Assembly (NCBI GenBank): GCA_043731355.1
Contig: JAYTJE010000024.1
Coordinates: 1-64,000 of the forward strand
DNA: 64,000 nucleotides
From: GWC2-56-14 sp043731355
GTDB taxonomy: Bacteria; Nitrospirota; UBA9217
Direction: 5' to 3'
In this document: in pieces, positions 45,933 to 54,706 of the stretch
How positions within the stretch are numbered: the stretch's first letter is position 1
Layout: every line of letters starts with the position of its first letter
The notes under the pieces: model-generated
What the model saw: the letters and a program-made list of their open reading frames with translations, nothing else
The model's database searches: none
What the model was told of the DNA's origin: nothing
Program-made: the position numbers and the translations under genes

Positions 45933-47420
45933 TCAATCCAAACCCTTTTCCGCCATTTCCACAGCGCGCATCATGGCCTTGGCCTTGTTCACGGTCTCCT
46001 GGTACTCTGCCGCAGGATCGCTGTCCGCCACCACACCGCCGCCTGCCTGGATGTAGGCCGTATTGTCCTTGATCACGAGCGTCCTGATCGTGATGCAGGT
46101 GTCCATATTGCCTGAGAAGCCGAAGTAGCCGACCGCGCCCGCATAGGGGCCGCGCTTCGTCGGTTCCAGTTCGTCGATGATCTGCATGGCGCGGATCTTG
46201 GGCGCCCCGGAAACGGTGCCCGCGGGAAAGCAGGCGCGGATCACGTCATAGGAGTCCTTGCCCGGTGACAGTTTCCCGCGCACATTCGAGACGATATGCA
46301 TCACGTGGGAATACCGTTCGACCACCATCAGTTCGGAAACGGAAACGCTGCCCGGCTCGCTCACGCGGCCCACGTCGTTCCTGCCGAGGTCCACCAGCAT
46401 GATATGCTCGGCCCGCTCCTTGGGGTCGGCAAGCAGCTCCCCGGCAAGCGCCTGGTCCTCTTCCTCGGTCGCTCCGCGTTTGCGTGTGCCTGCAATGGGC
46501 CTGAGGTCGATCCTGCCCTCCTCGAGCCTGACCATGACCTCGGGCGATGCGCCCACGACCGTCGCATTGCCGCAGCGCAGAAAATACATGTAGGGCGAGG
46601 GATTGATGAGCCGCAGCGCGCGATAGATCTCATAGGGCTCGACGCTTATCTTTGTCTGGAACCGCTGGGACGGCACAACTTGAAAGATGTCGCCCGCCTT
46701 GATATATTCCTTCGCCTTCAGCACCGCCTGCTCGTACTGCGGCTGGGTGAAGTTAGAGGTAAGAAGATGTGTCTTTGTTTTGTCTTTCCCCTTGCCCCTG
46801 GACCCAGGACCCTGGACCCCGGCCTTGATTTTTTTAACCAGCCGGTGGATCTTCGCAACCGCCTCTTTGTACGCAGCCTCGGCTGAACGGCCTTTTACAT
46901 GCGCGTTAGACACGACCTTCAGCTTGTGCGTCACATTGTCAAAGATCACGAGCGTATCGGTGATCATGAAGAAGATATCGGGAAGGTCCAGCCCTTCTTT
47001 CGGTCTGGCCGGCAGGTCCTCGAAATAATTGACCACATCGTATCCCATGAACCCCACGGCTCCGCCGAAAAAACGCGGCAGCGACGGGTCGGGCACAGGC
47101 TGGTATTCGGCAAGCAGCGTCTTGACCGCTTCAAGCGGGTCGCGGTCAAACTGCGTCTTATGCTTTTTGCCGGCACGGGTGATTTCCACGACCCGGCCGG
47201 AGCTTTTGACAATGACCGAGGGCCGGCTGCCGAGAAAGGAATAGCGTGCCCACTTCTCTCCCCCTTCCATACTTTCGAGAAGAAAGGAATGACGGCCGTC
47301 GTCGATCTTCAGGAAGGCCGACACCGGGGTCTCCATGTCAGCGAGGATCTCGCGATAGACCGGGATCAGGTTGCCTTTTTTCGCCCGTTGCTTAAATTGT
47401 TCAAGAGAAGGCTGTATCAT
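45933..47420 (-). CDS. trpE: Anthranilate synthase component I
   Basis: Makes anthranilate from chorismate and ammonia. 495 aa. An N-terminal regulatory region (PVYREILADMETPVSAFLKI) is followed by the chorismate-binding domain with IAGTRKRGATEEED, DLGRNDVGRV and GTVSGAPKIRAMQIIDELE. Residues about 201-218 are a repeat-encoded insertion containing QGPGSRGKG. The start at 47420 follows homologues; the ATG at 47432 has AAGGAG only 2 bp upstream and is the alternative. Confidence 0.96.
   Translation of the reverse strand: MIQPSLEQFKQRAKKGNLIPVYREILADMETPVSAFLKIDDGRHSFLLESMEGGEKWARYSFLGSRPSVIVKSSGRVVEITRAGKKHKTQFDRDPLEAVKTLLAEYQPVPDPSLPRFFGGAVGFMGYDVVNYFEDLPARPKEGLDLPDIFFMITDTLVIFDNVTHKLKVVSNAHVKGRSAEAAYKEAVAKIHRLVKKIKAGVQGPGSRGKGKDKTKTHLLTSNFTQPQYEQAVLKAKEYIKAGDIFQVVPSQRFQTKISVEPYEIYRALRLINPSPYMYFLRCGNATVVGASPEVMVRLEEGRIDLRPIAGTRKRGATEEEDQALAGELLADPKERAEHIMLVDLGRNDVGRVSEPGSVSVSELMVVERYSHVMHIVSNVRGKLSPGKDSYDVIRACFPAGTVSGAPKIRAMQIIDELEPTKRGPYAGAVGYFGFSGNMDTCITIRTLVIKDNTAYIQAGGGVVADSDPAAEYQETVNKAKAMMRAVEMAEKGLD
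46767..46820. repeat. Repeat-derived insertion inside trpE
   Basis: CCCTTGCCCCTGGACCCAGG, then ACCCTGGACCC, encodes GVQGPGSRGKGKDKTKTH in a surface linker region of TrpE. This is the same repeat type and the same nonapeptide as in thiL. Confidence 0.8.
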
Positions 47421-47460
47421 AAAATGCCGCATAACTCCTTGCAAAATGAAAGGTTTAAGC

Positions 47461-47490
47461 ACTATATCAGATAATGAAAAGAGGTGTCAA
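47461..47490 (-). promoter_or_regulatory. Sigma-70-type promoter of the trp operon
   Basis: On the minus strand TTGACA (47490-47485), 18-bp spacer, TATAGT (47466-47461), about 40 bp before the trpE start. The short leader leaves no space for a Trp-codon leader peptide and attenuator, so regulation by such attenuation is unlikely. Confidence 0.85.
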
Positions 47491-47590
47491 TCAGAAAGAC
47501 GGGACAGGAAGCAGGCAGACGGAAATCAAGATTCGACCCGGTTCAATATTCCGGTCTGCATTTTGATGAAGCAGTAAAAAAATTACGATC

Positions 47591-47666
47591 AACCGCGAAG
47601 CTGAGTCGCTGAGAAAAAACTTGTCCATCAACAGGTTTTCTCGGCGACCTCCGCGGCTCTGCGGTT
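47591..47666. repeat. AACCGCGAAG-type inverted repeat
   Basis: AACCGCGAAGCTGAGTCGCT (47591-47610), then GAGAAAA, pairs imperfectly with TTTTCTCGGCGACCTCCGCG, then GCTCTGCGGTT (47656-47666). It lies between the parE stop and the trpE promoter. Confidence 0.75.
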
Positions 47667-47709
47667 AAAGTTGATTGAGAGCTCGCTCCTCATGCAAAAC
47701 CGGCGTCAG

Positions 47710-49605
47710 CTATATATCCAGCTCCGCATAGGACGCCCGCTCCTGAATGAACGTGAACCGCGCCTTCGGGTCCTTGCCCATGAGCCGCTCGAACACATCA
47801 CCGGTTGCTTTATGGTCCAGCACCTGCACCCGCATGAGGGTCCGGGTCTTGGGATTCATGGTCGTCGCCTTCAGGGTCTCCGGGTTCATTTCGCCCAGAC
47901 CTTTAAAGCGGCCCACATCATATTTCCTGTTGTTCAGCTTCGTAATGATCTTGTCCTTTTCCATTTCATCCATGGCATAGAAGACGTCCTTGCCCGCCTC
48001 GATCTTGAAAAGCGGCGGCATGGCAAGATACACATGTCCATGGGCGATCAGTTCCGGCATGTACCGGTAGAGCAGGGTCAGGAGCAGCACACTGATGTGC
48101 GCGCCGTCCACGTCGGCGTCGGTCATGATGATCACCCGGTTGTACCGGAGCTTATTGAGTTCAAAATGTTCTCCCACGCCGCAGCCGAGCGTGGAGATCA
48201 GGTTCTTGATCTCGTTGTTCTGCTGGATCCGTTCGAGCGACGCCACCTGTTCCACATTCAGGATCTTGCCGCGGAGCGACAGCACGGCCTGGGTCTTCCG
48301 GTCCCGTGCCATTTTGGCGGAGCCGCCGGCCGATTCCCCTTCCACGATGAAGACCTCGGTCTCGTCAACTTTATTGGAGGAGCAATCGGCAAGTTTGCCC
48401 GGCAGGTTCAGTTTGAGCGAAGACAGTTTCCGGGTGACATTGTCCTTGGCCGCGCGCGACGCCATGCGGGCTTCGGCGGCCAGCAGCACGCGCTTTACCA
48501 CTGCGTCCGCCATGGTGGGGTTCCCCAGCAGCCAGGCCTCGCAGGCGTTCTTGACCGAGGCCTCGATGGGCGACAGGATCTCGGGGTTGTTCAACTTCTC
48601 CTTGGTCTGGCCCTGGAACTGCGGGTTCATCACGAGTACGCTCACAATGCCGTAAAGTCCTTCGTACACATCCTCCGATGCGATGGTCTTAATGGTCTTC
48701 GGGATAAGGCTTTTGCGTTCGGCATAGGCGCGCACCGCCTTGGTGAGCCCGGCCCTGACCCCCATTTCGTGCGTCCCGCCGTCGGACGTGTTGATCGAGT
48801 TCGCATAGGAATGTATCTCCGTGTCCGTGGCCGTGGTCCAATGGACGGCGCATTCGATCTTGAAGTCATCCTCTTTCTCGAAATAAAACGGCTCCAGGTT
48901 CACGAGCAGCGTCCCGGAGACGATCCGCTTGATATAGTCCTGAATGCCGTTGTCGTATTGAAAGGTGACCGGCTTCTCCCCGTCCCGCGCGTTTTCAATG
49001 GTGATCTTGAGGCCCTTGTTCAAAAAAGCCTTGCTTTCGGAGACATCGAGGATGTTCTTGTAGTTAAAACTTGTTTTGGGAAAAATCTCCTGATCGGGCC
49101 GGAAATAGATGGACGTGCCGTGCGCCTTGGTGGGCCTGCCCTTTTTGAGGTTCCCCCTGGGCTTGCCGCGCGAGAACTCCTGGGTCCACTCGAAGCCGTC
49201 GCGCTCCACCGTGGCGATAAAAATCTCCGACAGCGCATTCACCACCGAAGCGCCCACGCCATGGAGCCCGCCCGAGGATTTGTAGGCCGTGTGGTCGAAT
49301 TTTCCGCCGGCATGGAGCGTACAGAGAATCGTTTCAATGGCAGGACGCTTCGTCTTGGGATGCATGTCCACGGGGATGCCCCGGCCGTTGTCCGTAACGG
49401 TCACGCCTCCGTCCTTCTCGAGCCGGAGCGTGATCGCGGTACAGTAGCCGTTCAGCGCTTCGTCCACGGAGTTATCCAGCATTTCCCAGACGAGATGGTG
49501 CAGTCCGCGCGCGTCCGTCGAACCGATATACATGGCCGGCCGCTTGCGGACGGGTTCAAGCCCTTCAAGGACCGTGATATCCTTCGCCGTATAGGTTGTT
49601 GCCAA
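47710..49605 (-). CDS. parE: Type IIA topoisomerase subunit B (ParE/GyrB type)
   Basis: ATPase subunit of topoisomerase IV or gyrase, 631 aa. The GHKL ATPase domain has DNSVDEAL and GRGIPVD, then GGLHGVGASVVNALS. The transducer domain is followed by TOPRIM EGESAGGSAK and DADVDGAH. Its short length and lack of the extra domain of long GyrB fit ParE or short GyrB. No adjacent parC/gyrA is seen, so the name is tentative. The start at 49605 follows AGGAGGG. Confidence 0.9.
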   Translation of the reverse strand: MATTYTAKDITVLEGLEPVRKRPAMYIGSTDARGLHHLVWEMLDNSVDEALNGYCTAITLRLEKDGGVTVTDNGRGIPVDMHPKTKRPAIETILCTLHAGGKFDHTAYKSSGGLHGVGASVVNALSEIFIATVERDGFEWTQEFSRGKPRGNLKKGRPTKAHGTSIYFRPDQEIFPKTSFNYKNILDVSESKAFLNKGLKITIENARDGEKPVTFQYDNGIQDYIKRIVSGTLLVNLEPFYFEKEDDFKIECAVHWTTATDTEIHSYANSINTSDGGTHEMGVRAGLTKAVRAYAERKSLIPKTIKTIASEDVYEGLYGIVSVLVMNPQFQGQTKEKLNNPEILSPIEASVKNACEAWLLGNPTMADAVVKRVLLAAEARMASRAAKDNVTRKLSSLKLNLPGKLADCSSNKVDETEVFIVEGESAGGSAKMARDRKTQAVLSLRGKILNVEQVASLERIQQNNEIKNLISTLGCGVGEHFELNKLRYNRVIIMTDADVDGAHISVLLLTLLYRYMPELIAHGHVYLAMPPLFKIEAGKDVFYAMDEMEKDKIITKLNNRKYDVGRFKGLGEMNPETLKATTMNPKTRTLMRVQVLDHKATGDVFERLMGKDPKARFTFIQERASYAELDI

Positions 49606-49639
49606 AATAAACCCTCCTAAGCAGATGACAGATATCAGA

Positions 49640-49722
49640 CTGAGAGAAGACAGACAGGTCTGAGTGTTGTTGACTTCTGTCTGTCGTCTGTCTTCTTACT
49701 TCTGTCTTCTGACTTTTGCGGC
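49640..49722. repeat. GAAGACAGAC-type inverted repeat
   Basis: CTGAGAGAAGACAGACAGGT on one side and ACTTCTGTCTGTCGTCTGTC, then TTCTTACTTCTGTCTTCTGAC, on the other can pair. It lies just upstream of parE. Confidence 0.6.
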
Positions 49723-49814
49723 AGATTATAAATCATGAAGGTGGATAAAGCAATACGAAGTTTTCAGGCAGAGGCCGGTTTCGGGCAGACAAGGCCCTCA
49801 CTCTGCGCGAGCTC

Positions 49815-49846
49815 AAAAAAAAGGCCCTTCGGTTGATCGAAGGGCC
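49815..49846 (-). terminator. Rho-independent terminator after the small lipoprotein
   Basis: On the minus strand GGCCCTTCG-ATCAA-CCGAAGGGCC, a 9-bp stem, followed by eight T. It lies 24 bp past the lipoprotein stop. Confidence 0.92.
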
Positions 49847-49869
49847 ATGTACTTTGGTTCGCCTGCAAA

Positions 49870-50019
49870 CTAGTGCGCTGCCGGTGCTGCCGTCGTGGTC
49901 GCCGTGGAAGTAACCGCGGACTCTACTGCGGGCTTCTGGGCCTCCTGCTTCGTGCATCCTGCAAAAGCAAAAGCAAGTACGAGAACAACGATGATTGCCG
50001 AGATCTTCTTCATATTCAT
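49870..50019 (-). CDS. Small lipoprotein (49 aa)
   Basis: Starts MNMKKISAIIVVLVLAFAFA; the lipobox is AGC with Cys at residue 22. Then comes a 27-residue Ala/Thr-rich tail ending APAAH. AGGAGG precedes the ATG by 7 bp. The monocistronic unit has a good promoter (50058-50085) and a good terminator, which suggests high expression. It resembles the entericidin or small-lipoprotein class only in general form. Confidence 0.8.
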   Translation of the reverse strand: MNMKKISAIIVVLVLAFAFAGCTKQEAQKPAVESAVTSTATTTAAPAAH

Positions 50020-50057
50020 TCACCCCCCTCCTGTTAAGCAATAATCAAAGCGGTGCG

Positions 50058-50085
50058 ATTATAGTACTTTTCAGCTGTAAATCAA
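50058..50085 (-). promoter_or_regulatory. Sigma-70-type promoter of the small lipoprotein gene
   Basis: On the minus strand TTGATT (50085-50080), 16-bp spacer, TATAAT (50063-50058), about 40 bp before the start codon. Confidence 0.75.
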
Positions 50086-50168
50086 GGGAATTTTGAAATG
50101 AACCAAGAAAAAACAGAGAGGAGGCTGATAATATTCTATCCGGCATAGTTCTCGGCATAAATCAGATA

Positions 50169-50197
50169 TTGACTTATCTGCATAATCATGCGATTAT
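50169..50197 (+). promoter_or_regulatory. Possible promoter of the plus-strand unknown gene
   Basis: TTGACT (50169-50174), 17-bp spacer, GATTAT (50192-50197). The -10 is weak. Confidence 0.4.
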
Positions 50198-50291
50198 AAA
50201 CAGAAATATGAATAGAAGGTCAGGGTCGCGGCAAGAAACGAGCTGGCGGTCCTTCATCATTCATTGTTGCACGATACCAGGGAAAGGCGCC

Positions 50292-50684
50292 ATGAACAGC
50301 AGACAAAACCATCTGGAAAAGCAGGAACTGCTTAAGAAAAACAAGCTTGCGGCCGGCCTGGTGTCTGAACGCTTTCCCGGGGTTTCAGAAATTGTCTTTC
50401 GCATGACCTACTACCAGAAGAGCTCCCAGCCGGTCCTGATGGTGCGTACGCTGAATTTTATTGCCACGGATTTCGCTTATTTTCGCATGGAATGCATGCG
50501 GGACGAATGCACCAACGGGGGCTTTGACCTGACCTCGGTGGTCGCCTCCCTGGTCAGAAGCAAAAAGAAAACAATAAAGGGCAAAATATCCTGCTCCGGC
50601 AAGAACGAAACCCTTGCCCCCAACCATGCGAGCATTGCTTACGAGATAACCATCCAGAGCGATAACGGGAAAAAAGCAAAATAA
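50292..50684 (+). CDS. Unknown 130-aa protein with conserved cysteines
   Basis: A soluble alpha/beta-like protein. Basic N-terminal helix (SRQNHLEKQELLKKNKLAAG), then VSERFPGVSEIVFRMTYYQK and FRMECMRDECTNGGFDLTSV. The three cysteines (two in MRDEC context, one in KISCSGKN) could bind metal. It is in the opposite orientation to its neighbours. The ATG at 50292 has GGGAAAGG upstream; the frame opens earlier without such a signal. No family recognised. Confidence 0.65.
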   Translation: MNSRQNHLEKQELLKKNKLAAGLVSERFPGVSEIVFRMTYYQKSSQPVLMVRTLNFIATDFAYFRMECMRDECTNGGFDLTSVVASLVRSKKKTIKGKISCSGKNETLAPNHASIAYEITIQSDNGKKAK

Positions 50685-50710
50685 ACCCATTACCCGAGGC
50701 ACACAAAAAA

Positions 50711-50742
50711 GGCTGTCAGAAACCAACCCTGACAGCCTTTTT
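50711..50742 (+). terminator. Bidirectional terminator between convergent genes
   Basis: GGCTGTCAG-AAACCAACC-CTGACAGCC with TTTTT after it on the plus strand and a run of T on the minus strand. It serves both the plus-strand gene and the one ending at 50775. Confidence 0.9.
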
Positions 50743-50774
50743 CCGTCCTGATCACCATACCTGCACAGAAAGGC

Positions 50775-51389
50775 TTAATTTGCCGCTCCAGGATTCCATT
50801 GCCCTCCGCCCTGCTGGTCCAATGTCACCGATTGCACGATCGACTCGAAGGCTTGGAGGTTCGTGTCGAAATAATGCCGCTTCGGCGCGGAATACAGAAT
50901 GCTGTAGAACATTCCGTCTTTCTGAAATCCATACAGCACCTCCTGGTACTCAAGCAGGCCATTGCTGCGGTATGAGTAGACCAGTCTGAACCCGGGGGTC
51001 CCGGCAATAGTCGCCGGTTTGTTTTCAATGACCTTGAGGTTCTTCATCGACTGGTTCAGCTCGAAGTCGCCCAGCACGACCTCGGCCATTTCCTGGGGCA
51101 TCATGCCGGGAGACAATTTCTTTTTAGTATGATCGAATTCCGCGGTAATGAGACGTTTTTTGAATACGACCTTGTTCAGGGGAATGCCATCCCGGGTCAT
51201 CAGCACTATTTTTTCTTTATTCTTTCTTCGGCCCCTGAGTTGCTCTTCTTTCGGCACGCTCCATTTGTCCGGGAGTACAAAGGAAAAACCTTCGAGGCTG
51301 ACTGTTGTTTCTCCGTCAGCCGCGAAAACGGCGCCATGGGCGGCGATGATACCAGCGAAAACCAGAACAGCGATGACCTTTTTTTTCAT
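50775..51389 (-). CDS. Exported protein of unknown function
   Basis: A 204-aa protein with a signal peptide (KKVIAVLVFAGIIAAHGAVF, cleavage near AFA-AD). The mature part has SLEGFSFVLPDKWSVPKEEQ and repeated beta strands, with GFRLVYSYRSNGLLEYQEVL (landmark). The pattern recalls PsbP/DcrB-like periplasmic folds, but this is only a guess. It lies just downstream of the M48 protease on the same strand. The start at 51389 is preceded by GAGGA. Confidence 0.7.
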   Translation of the reverse strand: MKKKVIAVLVFAGIIAAHGAVFAADGETTVSLEGFSFVLPDKWSVPKEEQLRGRRKNKEKIVLMTRDGIPLNKVVFKKRLITAEFDHTKKKLSPGMMPQEMAEVVLGDFELNQSMKNLKVIENKPATIAGTPGFRLVYSYRSNGLLEYQEVLYGFQKDGMFYSILYSAPKRHYFDTNLQAFESIVQSVTLDQQGGGQWNPGAAN

Positions 51390-51423
51390 GGCAATGTCCT
51401 CATGCAACTGTTAAAAAATGAAT

Positions 51424-52557
51424 TTACCGGCACTCGTTTATATATTGCTGGATGTAGTCCCTGTCTTCGGCAGCAGGGCGAAGAGACAGATAAACCTCGA
51501 AATTCTTTTTTGCTTCCTCTTTTGATCCTTTTTTCAATGCCATCAGTCCCAGGGACCGATACGGTTCGGGATAGTTTCGGCGGAGAGAAATCGCTTTTTG
51601 ATAGCTCGTCGCGGCCTCACGCTCCGCATCCGGCTGTCCGTTTTCACGGATGCTCTCGCCAAGCAGGAAGTATGCCCGCGCATCGTCCGGGTTCCATCTC
51701 ATATATTTTTTAACACTGCGTTCTGCAACCTCAGAGCGCCCCAACTTCAAGTCAAGCACGGCATTGTCGAGCAGCAAAGGCGTTATCCGGCGCTGAAACT
51801 CCTCACTGTTCGTGATGCCGTGCTTGCCCTGGTATTCTCCGGCAATAAGCTCCTCATAGATCTTGATCCGGTCATCTATCCTGGGGTGTGTACTTGGCCG
51901 CTTCTTTTTTTCCCTGTCGATAGCCTCTTTCAGGAACTCATGCGATTTTGCAGCTTCGCGCGGATCATACCCGGCCCGGACGGCCCGGGCGAGGCCTTCC
52001 CGGTCCGCGTCCATCTCGAACTCCCGTGAATATCCATTCACCGAGACTTCTATAGCGATCTGTCCCAGAGACTCGCCGAAGCTTCCGAGCCAGGAATTTA
52101 ACGTGACCTTGGATTCGCTGCGTATTTTCTGTTTTGTAAATTTTTGGGCGACATGGCGCTTGTATACATGGGCCATCTCATGCCCCAGCACTGCTGCAAG
52201 TTGCGCTTCGTTCTCCAAGGCGGCCAGCATCGCGGTATGGACATAGATCCTTCCGGTTGGATAGGCAAAAGCGTTTACGATCGGGTTTTTGATCACTTTC
52301 ACGGTAATCGTTGGCCCTGTCTTCGAATTCCCATCGATTTTCCGCGCAACAGCATTCACGTAGTTCTCAAGCTCCTTATCCTCGTAGAGAAAACCGCTCC
52401 GGTCGAGCTTATTGATCTCCTCCTCTGACCGGTTCCAGAGCCTCCGTTCAATGTTCTCGTCAAGTCCCTCGGACCGCGTAACCGGCTGCGGTGGGTGTGC
52501 GCATGCGCCAATCAGTGCAACGCCCATCAGCACCAGAAGCATTATTTCCCGTTTCAT
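51424..52557 (-). CDS. M48-family metalloprotease lipoprotein with TPR tail
   Basis: A 377-aa lipoprotein, with the lipidated Cys at residue 19 (ALIGAC). The M48 zinc site is HEMAH at 126-130, with the third ligand Glu in EFEMDADREG. The C-terminal half has tetratricopeptide-like helices (ARAYFLLGESIRENG, NYPEPYRSLGLMALKKG). The layout resembles BepA-type outer-membrane quality-control proteases. The ATG overlaps the stop of the upstream lipoprotein gene by 4 bp. Confidence 0.88.
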   Translation of the reverse strand: MKREIMLLVLMGVALIGACAHPPQPVTRSEGLDENIERRLWNRSEEEINKLDRSGFLYEDKELENYVNAVARKIDGNSKTGPTITVKVIKNPIVNAFAYPTGRIYVHTAMLAALENEAQLAAVLGHEMAHVYKRHVAQKFTKQKIRSESKVTLNSWLGSFGESLGQIAIEVSVNGYSREFEMDADREGLARAVRAGYDPREAAKSHEFLKEAIDREKKKRPSTHPRIDDRIKIYEELIAGEYQGKHGITNSEEFQRRITPLLLDNAVLDLKLGRSEVAERSVKKYMRWNPDDARAYFLLGESIRENGQPDAEREAATSYQKAISLRRNYPEPYRSLGLMALKKGSKEEAKKNFEVYLSLRPAAEDRDYIQQYINECR

Positions 52558-53300
52558 TTCTGCTCCGCGAGCCACATATGCCCCAGCATTCTCTTCGTGA
52601 CCTCGCTGACCTTTACCTCGTCCCGCAAATCGTAGGCCCGGTTGCTCGATGCTCCAGTATACCAGAGCACGCTGCCGTTCCGGTCGACCAAAGCCATGCT
52701 CACATACGTTCCCGGCCCGCCAAGCGAAGAGATGCTGACCCGGGTCGCTACCCGTACAAAAGCAGTAAGGGCCTTGCTGCGCTTGCGCGCTTTTGTGCGC
52801 GCTGCCGTTTCCATCTCGTTTACGCCGAACACCACGAGCAGCGCATCGATTTTGTGCTTGTTGAAAATAGGATCCAGGGGACCCAGGGAAAAATCCTTGC
52901 AAATCCGCACATCTTCGCATATCGAAAGGTTTCGGTAGGTTTTGTTCCACTTCATGCTTTCGGTAATCGCCCTGAACAGGTAGGAGATCTCTTCATCATC
53001 GGATGACGCTTCGAGCGCAATGGGTTTTACCTTTAATCCTTTGCCTTGTAGTTCCTTTTTCAACACCGCAGAAAAGTTCTGAGTGGCGGCTTCCACCCAT
53101 TCGTCCATAAGTTCACGCACGCCGCCGGCGGATAATTCATAGATCATCATATCCGGATCAAGCATACCGATTGTTTTGATCGATCTTATCTGATTGTCGA
53201 AATCCATGCGTGACTGCTCCCGAAGGGAAGGCCCGCAGGCACTAATGCCCAACACAATGCAGATTATCCCGAGGACAGCTGCGGCTTTTGTCATGTTCAT
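52554..53300 (-). CDS. Lipoprotein of unknown function coupled to the M48 protease
   Basis: A 248-aa predicted lipoprotein (lipobox GISAC, Cys at 22). The mature part is alpha/beta, with KTIGMLDPDMMIYELSAGG, IDALLVVFGVNEMETAA and YVSMALVDRNGSVLWYTGAS. This recalls periplasmic proteins built like the CsgG/GNA1162 group, but the resemblance is weak. It is translationally coupled to the M48 protease, so the two may work together. 206 bp separate it from the divergent thioredoxin gene. Confidence 0.65.
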   Translation of the reverse strand: MNMTKAAAVLGIICIVLGISACGPSLREQSRMDFDNQIRSIKTIGMLDPDMMIYELSAGGVRELMDEWVEAATQNFSAVLKKELQGKGLKVKPIALEASSDDEEISYLFRAITESMKWNKTYRNLSICEDVRICKDFSLGPLDPIFNKHKIDALLVVFGVNEMETAARTKARKRSKALTAFVRVATRVSISSLGGPGTYVSMALVDRNGSVLWYTGASSNRAYDLRDEVKVSEVTKRMLGHMWLAEQK

Positions 53301-53506
53301 GGATTAACCTCTCCTGAATGCGATTTGCTGCTGGCGGCAATCGTCAACAAGGCTGTCAATAACCGGGGATTGTTTAGCACCACGACCCACGCATCGCTGT
53401 CATGGTATAAAAATACTATACCCCGGCGGAAAAGGCAAGGCGATTTCCTTCCAGAACAGCTGCCAGGGCCGACCCCGGTCATGTTATACTGTCAGCAGGT
53501 GCGCCT

Positions 53507-53956
53507 ATGCTCGAAGGTTCTTTACTCATACGCTGCAGGTCCTGCAGAACGCTCAATCGCGTACCCCTCGACAAACTCGGAAGCCGTCCCGTCTGCGGAC
53601 AGTGCAAAACGCCGCTCGAAGTTCCGCATAGTCCCCTGAACGTCACCGCGGCCGCCTATGACCGCGAAGTGAACGACTGGCCCGAATTCGTCCTGGTGGA
53701 GTTCTGGGCCAAATGGTGCGGGTATTGCCGCATGGTTGAACCGGTGGTGAACGACCTGGCCGCAGGCCGGGCCGGACAACTGAAGGTCCTGAAAGCGGAT
53801 GTGGATGCCGAACCAAACCTTGCGCAGCGCTTTACGGTCAAAGCAACGCCGACGTTCATGCTCTACCGGAACGGAAGGCTGCTGGGACGGATGGACGGCG
53901 CGCCAAAGGAAAAGATCGAGCTTGTGCTGTGGCTCGAGCGATTCATGAAGACCTGA
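53507..53956 (+). CDS. Thioredoxin 2-like protein with zinc ribbon and WCGYC site
   Basis: A 149-aa TrxC-type thioredoxin. An N-terminal zinc ribbon has cysteines 10, 13, 30 and 33. The thioredoxin fold follows, with FWAKWCGYCRMVEP (active-site Cys71 and Cys74) and cis-Pro loop KATPTFMLY. The active site is WCGYC rather than WCGPC, which should change redox potential. It is on the plus strand, opposite to the neighbouring genes. Confidence 0.9.
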   Translation: MLEGSLLIRCRSCRTLNRVPLDKLGSRPVCGQCKTPLEVPHSPLNVTAAAYDREVNDWPEFVLVEFWAKWCGYCRMVEPVVNDLAAGRAGQLKVLKADVDAEPNLAQRFTVKATPTFMLYRNGRLLGRMDGAPKEKIELVLWLERFMKT

Positions 53957-54025
53957 TTTCCCGCAACCTGTTTTTTAATCCGCGTCCATCCGCGAAATCC
54001 GCGGACAAGAAGGTTTTTCTCCGGT

Positions 54026-54706
54026 TCACCCCGCCATGGACATCCTGAGCATCCCCAGCGGATTCGGTGCGGCTCGCGTGTAACCCTTTTCCTGCACCAC
54101 CAGATCGAGCGGCAGGCTCATGAGGTCGGCAACGTCCGGGGTTGCGTTCCGAAGCAGTGCGGCATCAATGGTCTTGACGTAGGAACGGCAATGGTCGCAG
54201 GTCGTGATCGTAAACCCTTCTTCACCGTCGAAGGTGAGGCGCTTATGCTTGCGGTCATCGTTGTTGAGGCAGACCGGGCATCCTGCCGAGACTGGCGTCC
54301 CCGTTGTTTCACAGTAAGAACAATGAGGCAGCGGGAAACCTTCTTTGCCACTCGACAGGAGCGCCGGTCGGCCGCTGCAAACCGGGCATCTTCCCTGTTC
54401 CCATACCTGCCCTTCCCTGGGGAGCGCTTCACGGAGCAGCGAGAAATAAGGCCTGCTCAGAAGAAACAGCAGCATGGCAAGATCGTCCTCGTCATAGGGC
54501 AGCGAAAAAGCGGGCACTTCGCGGAACGGGAGACGGGTAAGGTCGATATCTCCCACCTCCATGGCCCGTTTGAGCGGCGCCAGCATGTCCAGCGGCGCCT
54601 CCGTGAGGACGGAAAAATGCTGGAACACCGAATCGATGACCGAACGCGGGTACGCTCTCACCTCACCGGGAGAAAACGCCTGTTCCGTTGAAAGCAGTTC
54701 CCGCAC
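54026..54706 (-). CDS. fdhE: FdhE-like formate dehydrogenase accessory protein
   Basis: A cytoplasmic 226-aa protein with four CXXC metal-binding motifs (CPVC, CSYC, CPVC, CDHC), as in FdhE, which helps mature formate dehydrogenase. The known family is about 300 aa. Homology continues upstream without an ATG: the same frame reads LTDLFRFYERTATFNRAV back to the stop codon of the cytochrome peroxidase (54806). The GTG at 54706 has no good Shine-Dalgarno, so either a rare start or a lost start/frameshift is involved. Function is inferred from the cysteine pattern. Confidence 0.65.
   Translation of the reverse strand: MRELLSTEQAFSPGEVRAYPRSVIDSVFQHFSVLTEAPLDMLAPLKRAMEVGDIDLTRLPFREVPAFSLPYDEDDLAMLLFLLSRPYFSLLREALPREGQVWEQGRCPVCSGRPALLSSGKEGFPLPHCSYCETTGTPVSAGCPVCLNNDDRKHKRLTFDGEEGFTITTCDHCRSYVKTIDAALLRNATPDVADLMSLPLDLVVQEKGYTRAAPNPLGMLRMSMAG

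Noticed and set aside
47420..47700. Trp leader peptide and attenuator before trpE
   Set aside because: The promoter lies about 40 bp before the start codon, and no run of Trp codons or terminator hairpin is seen in the leader.
49733..50041. 102-codon minus-strand frame
   Set aside because: The real product in this stretch is the 49-aa lipoprotein in another frame with Shine-Dalgarno, promoter and terminator; the longer frame runs through the terminator.
53325..53639. 104-codon plus-strand frame overlapping the thioredoxin start
   Set aside because: No motifs; thioredoxin in the other frame has zinc-ribbon and active-site motifs.
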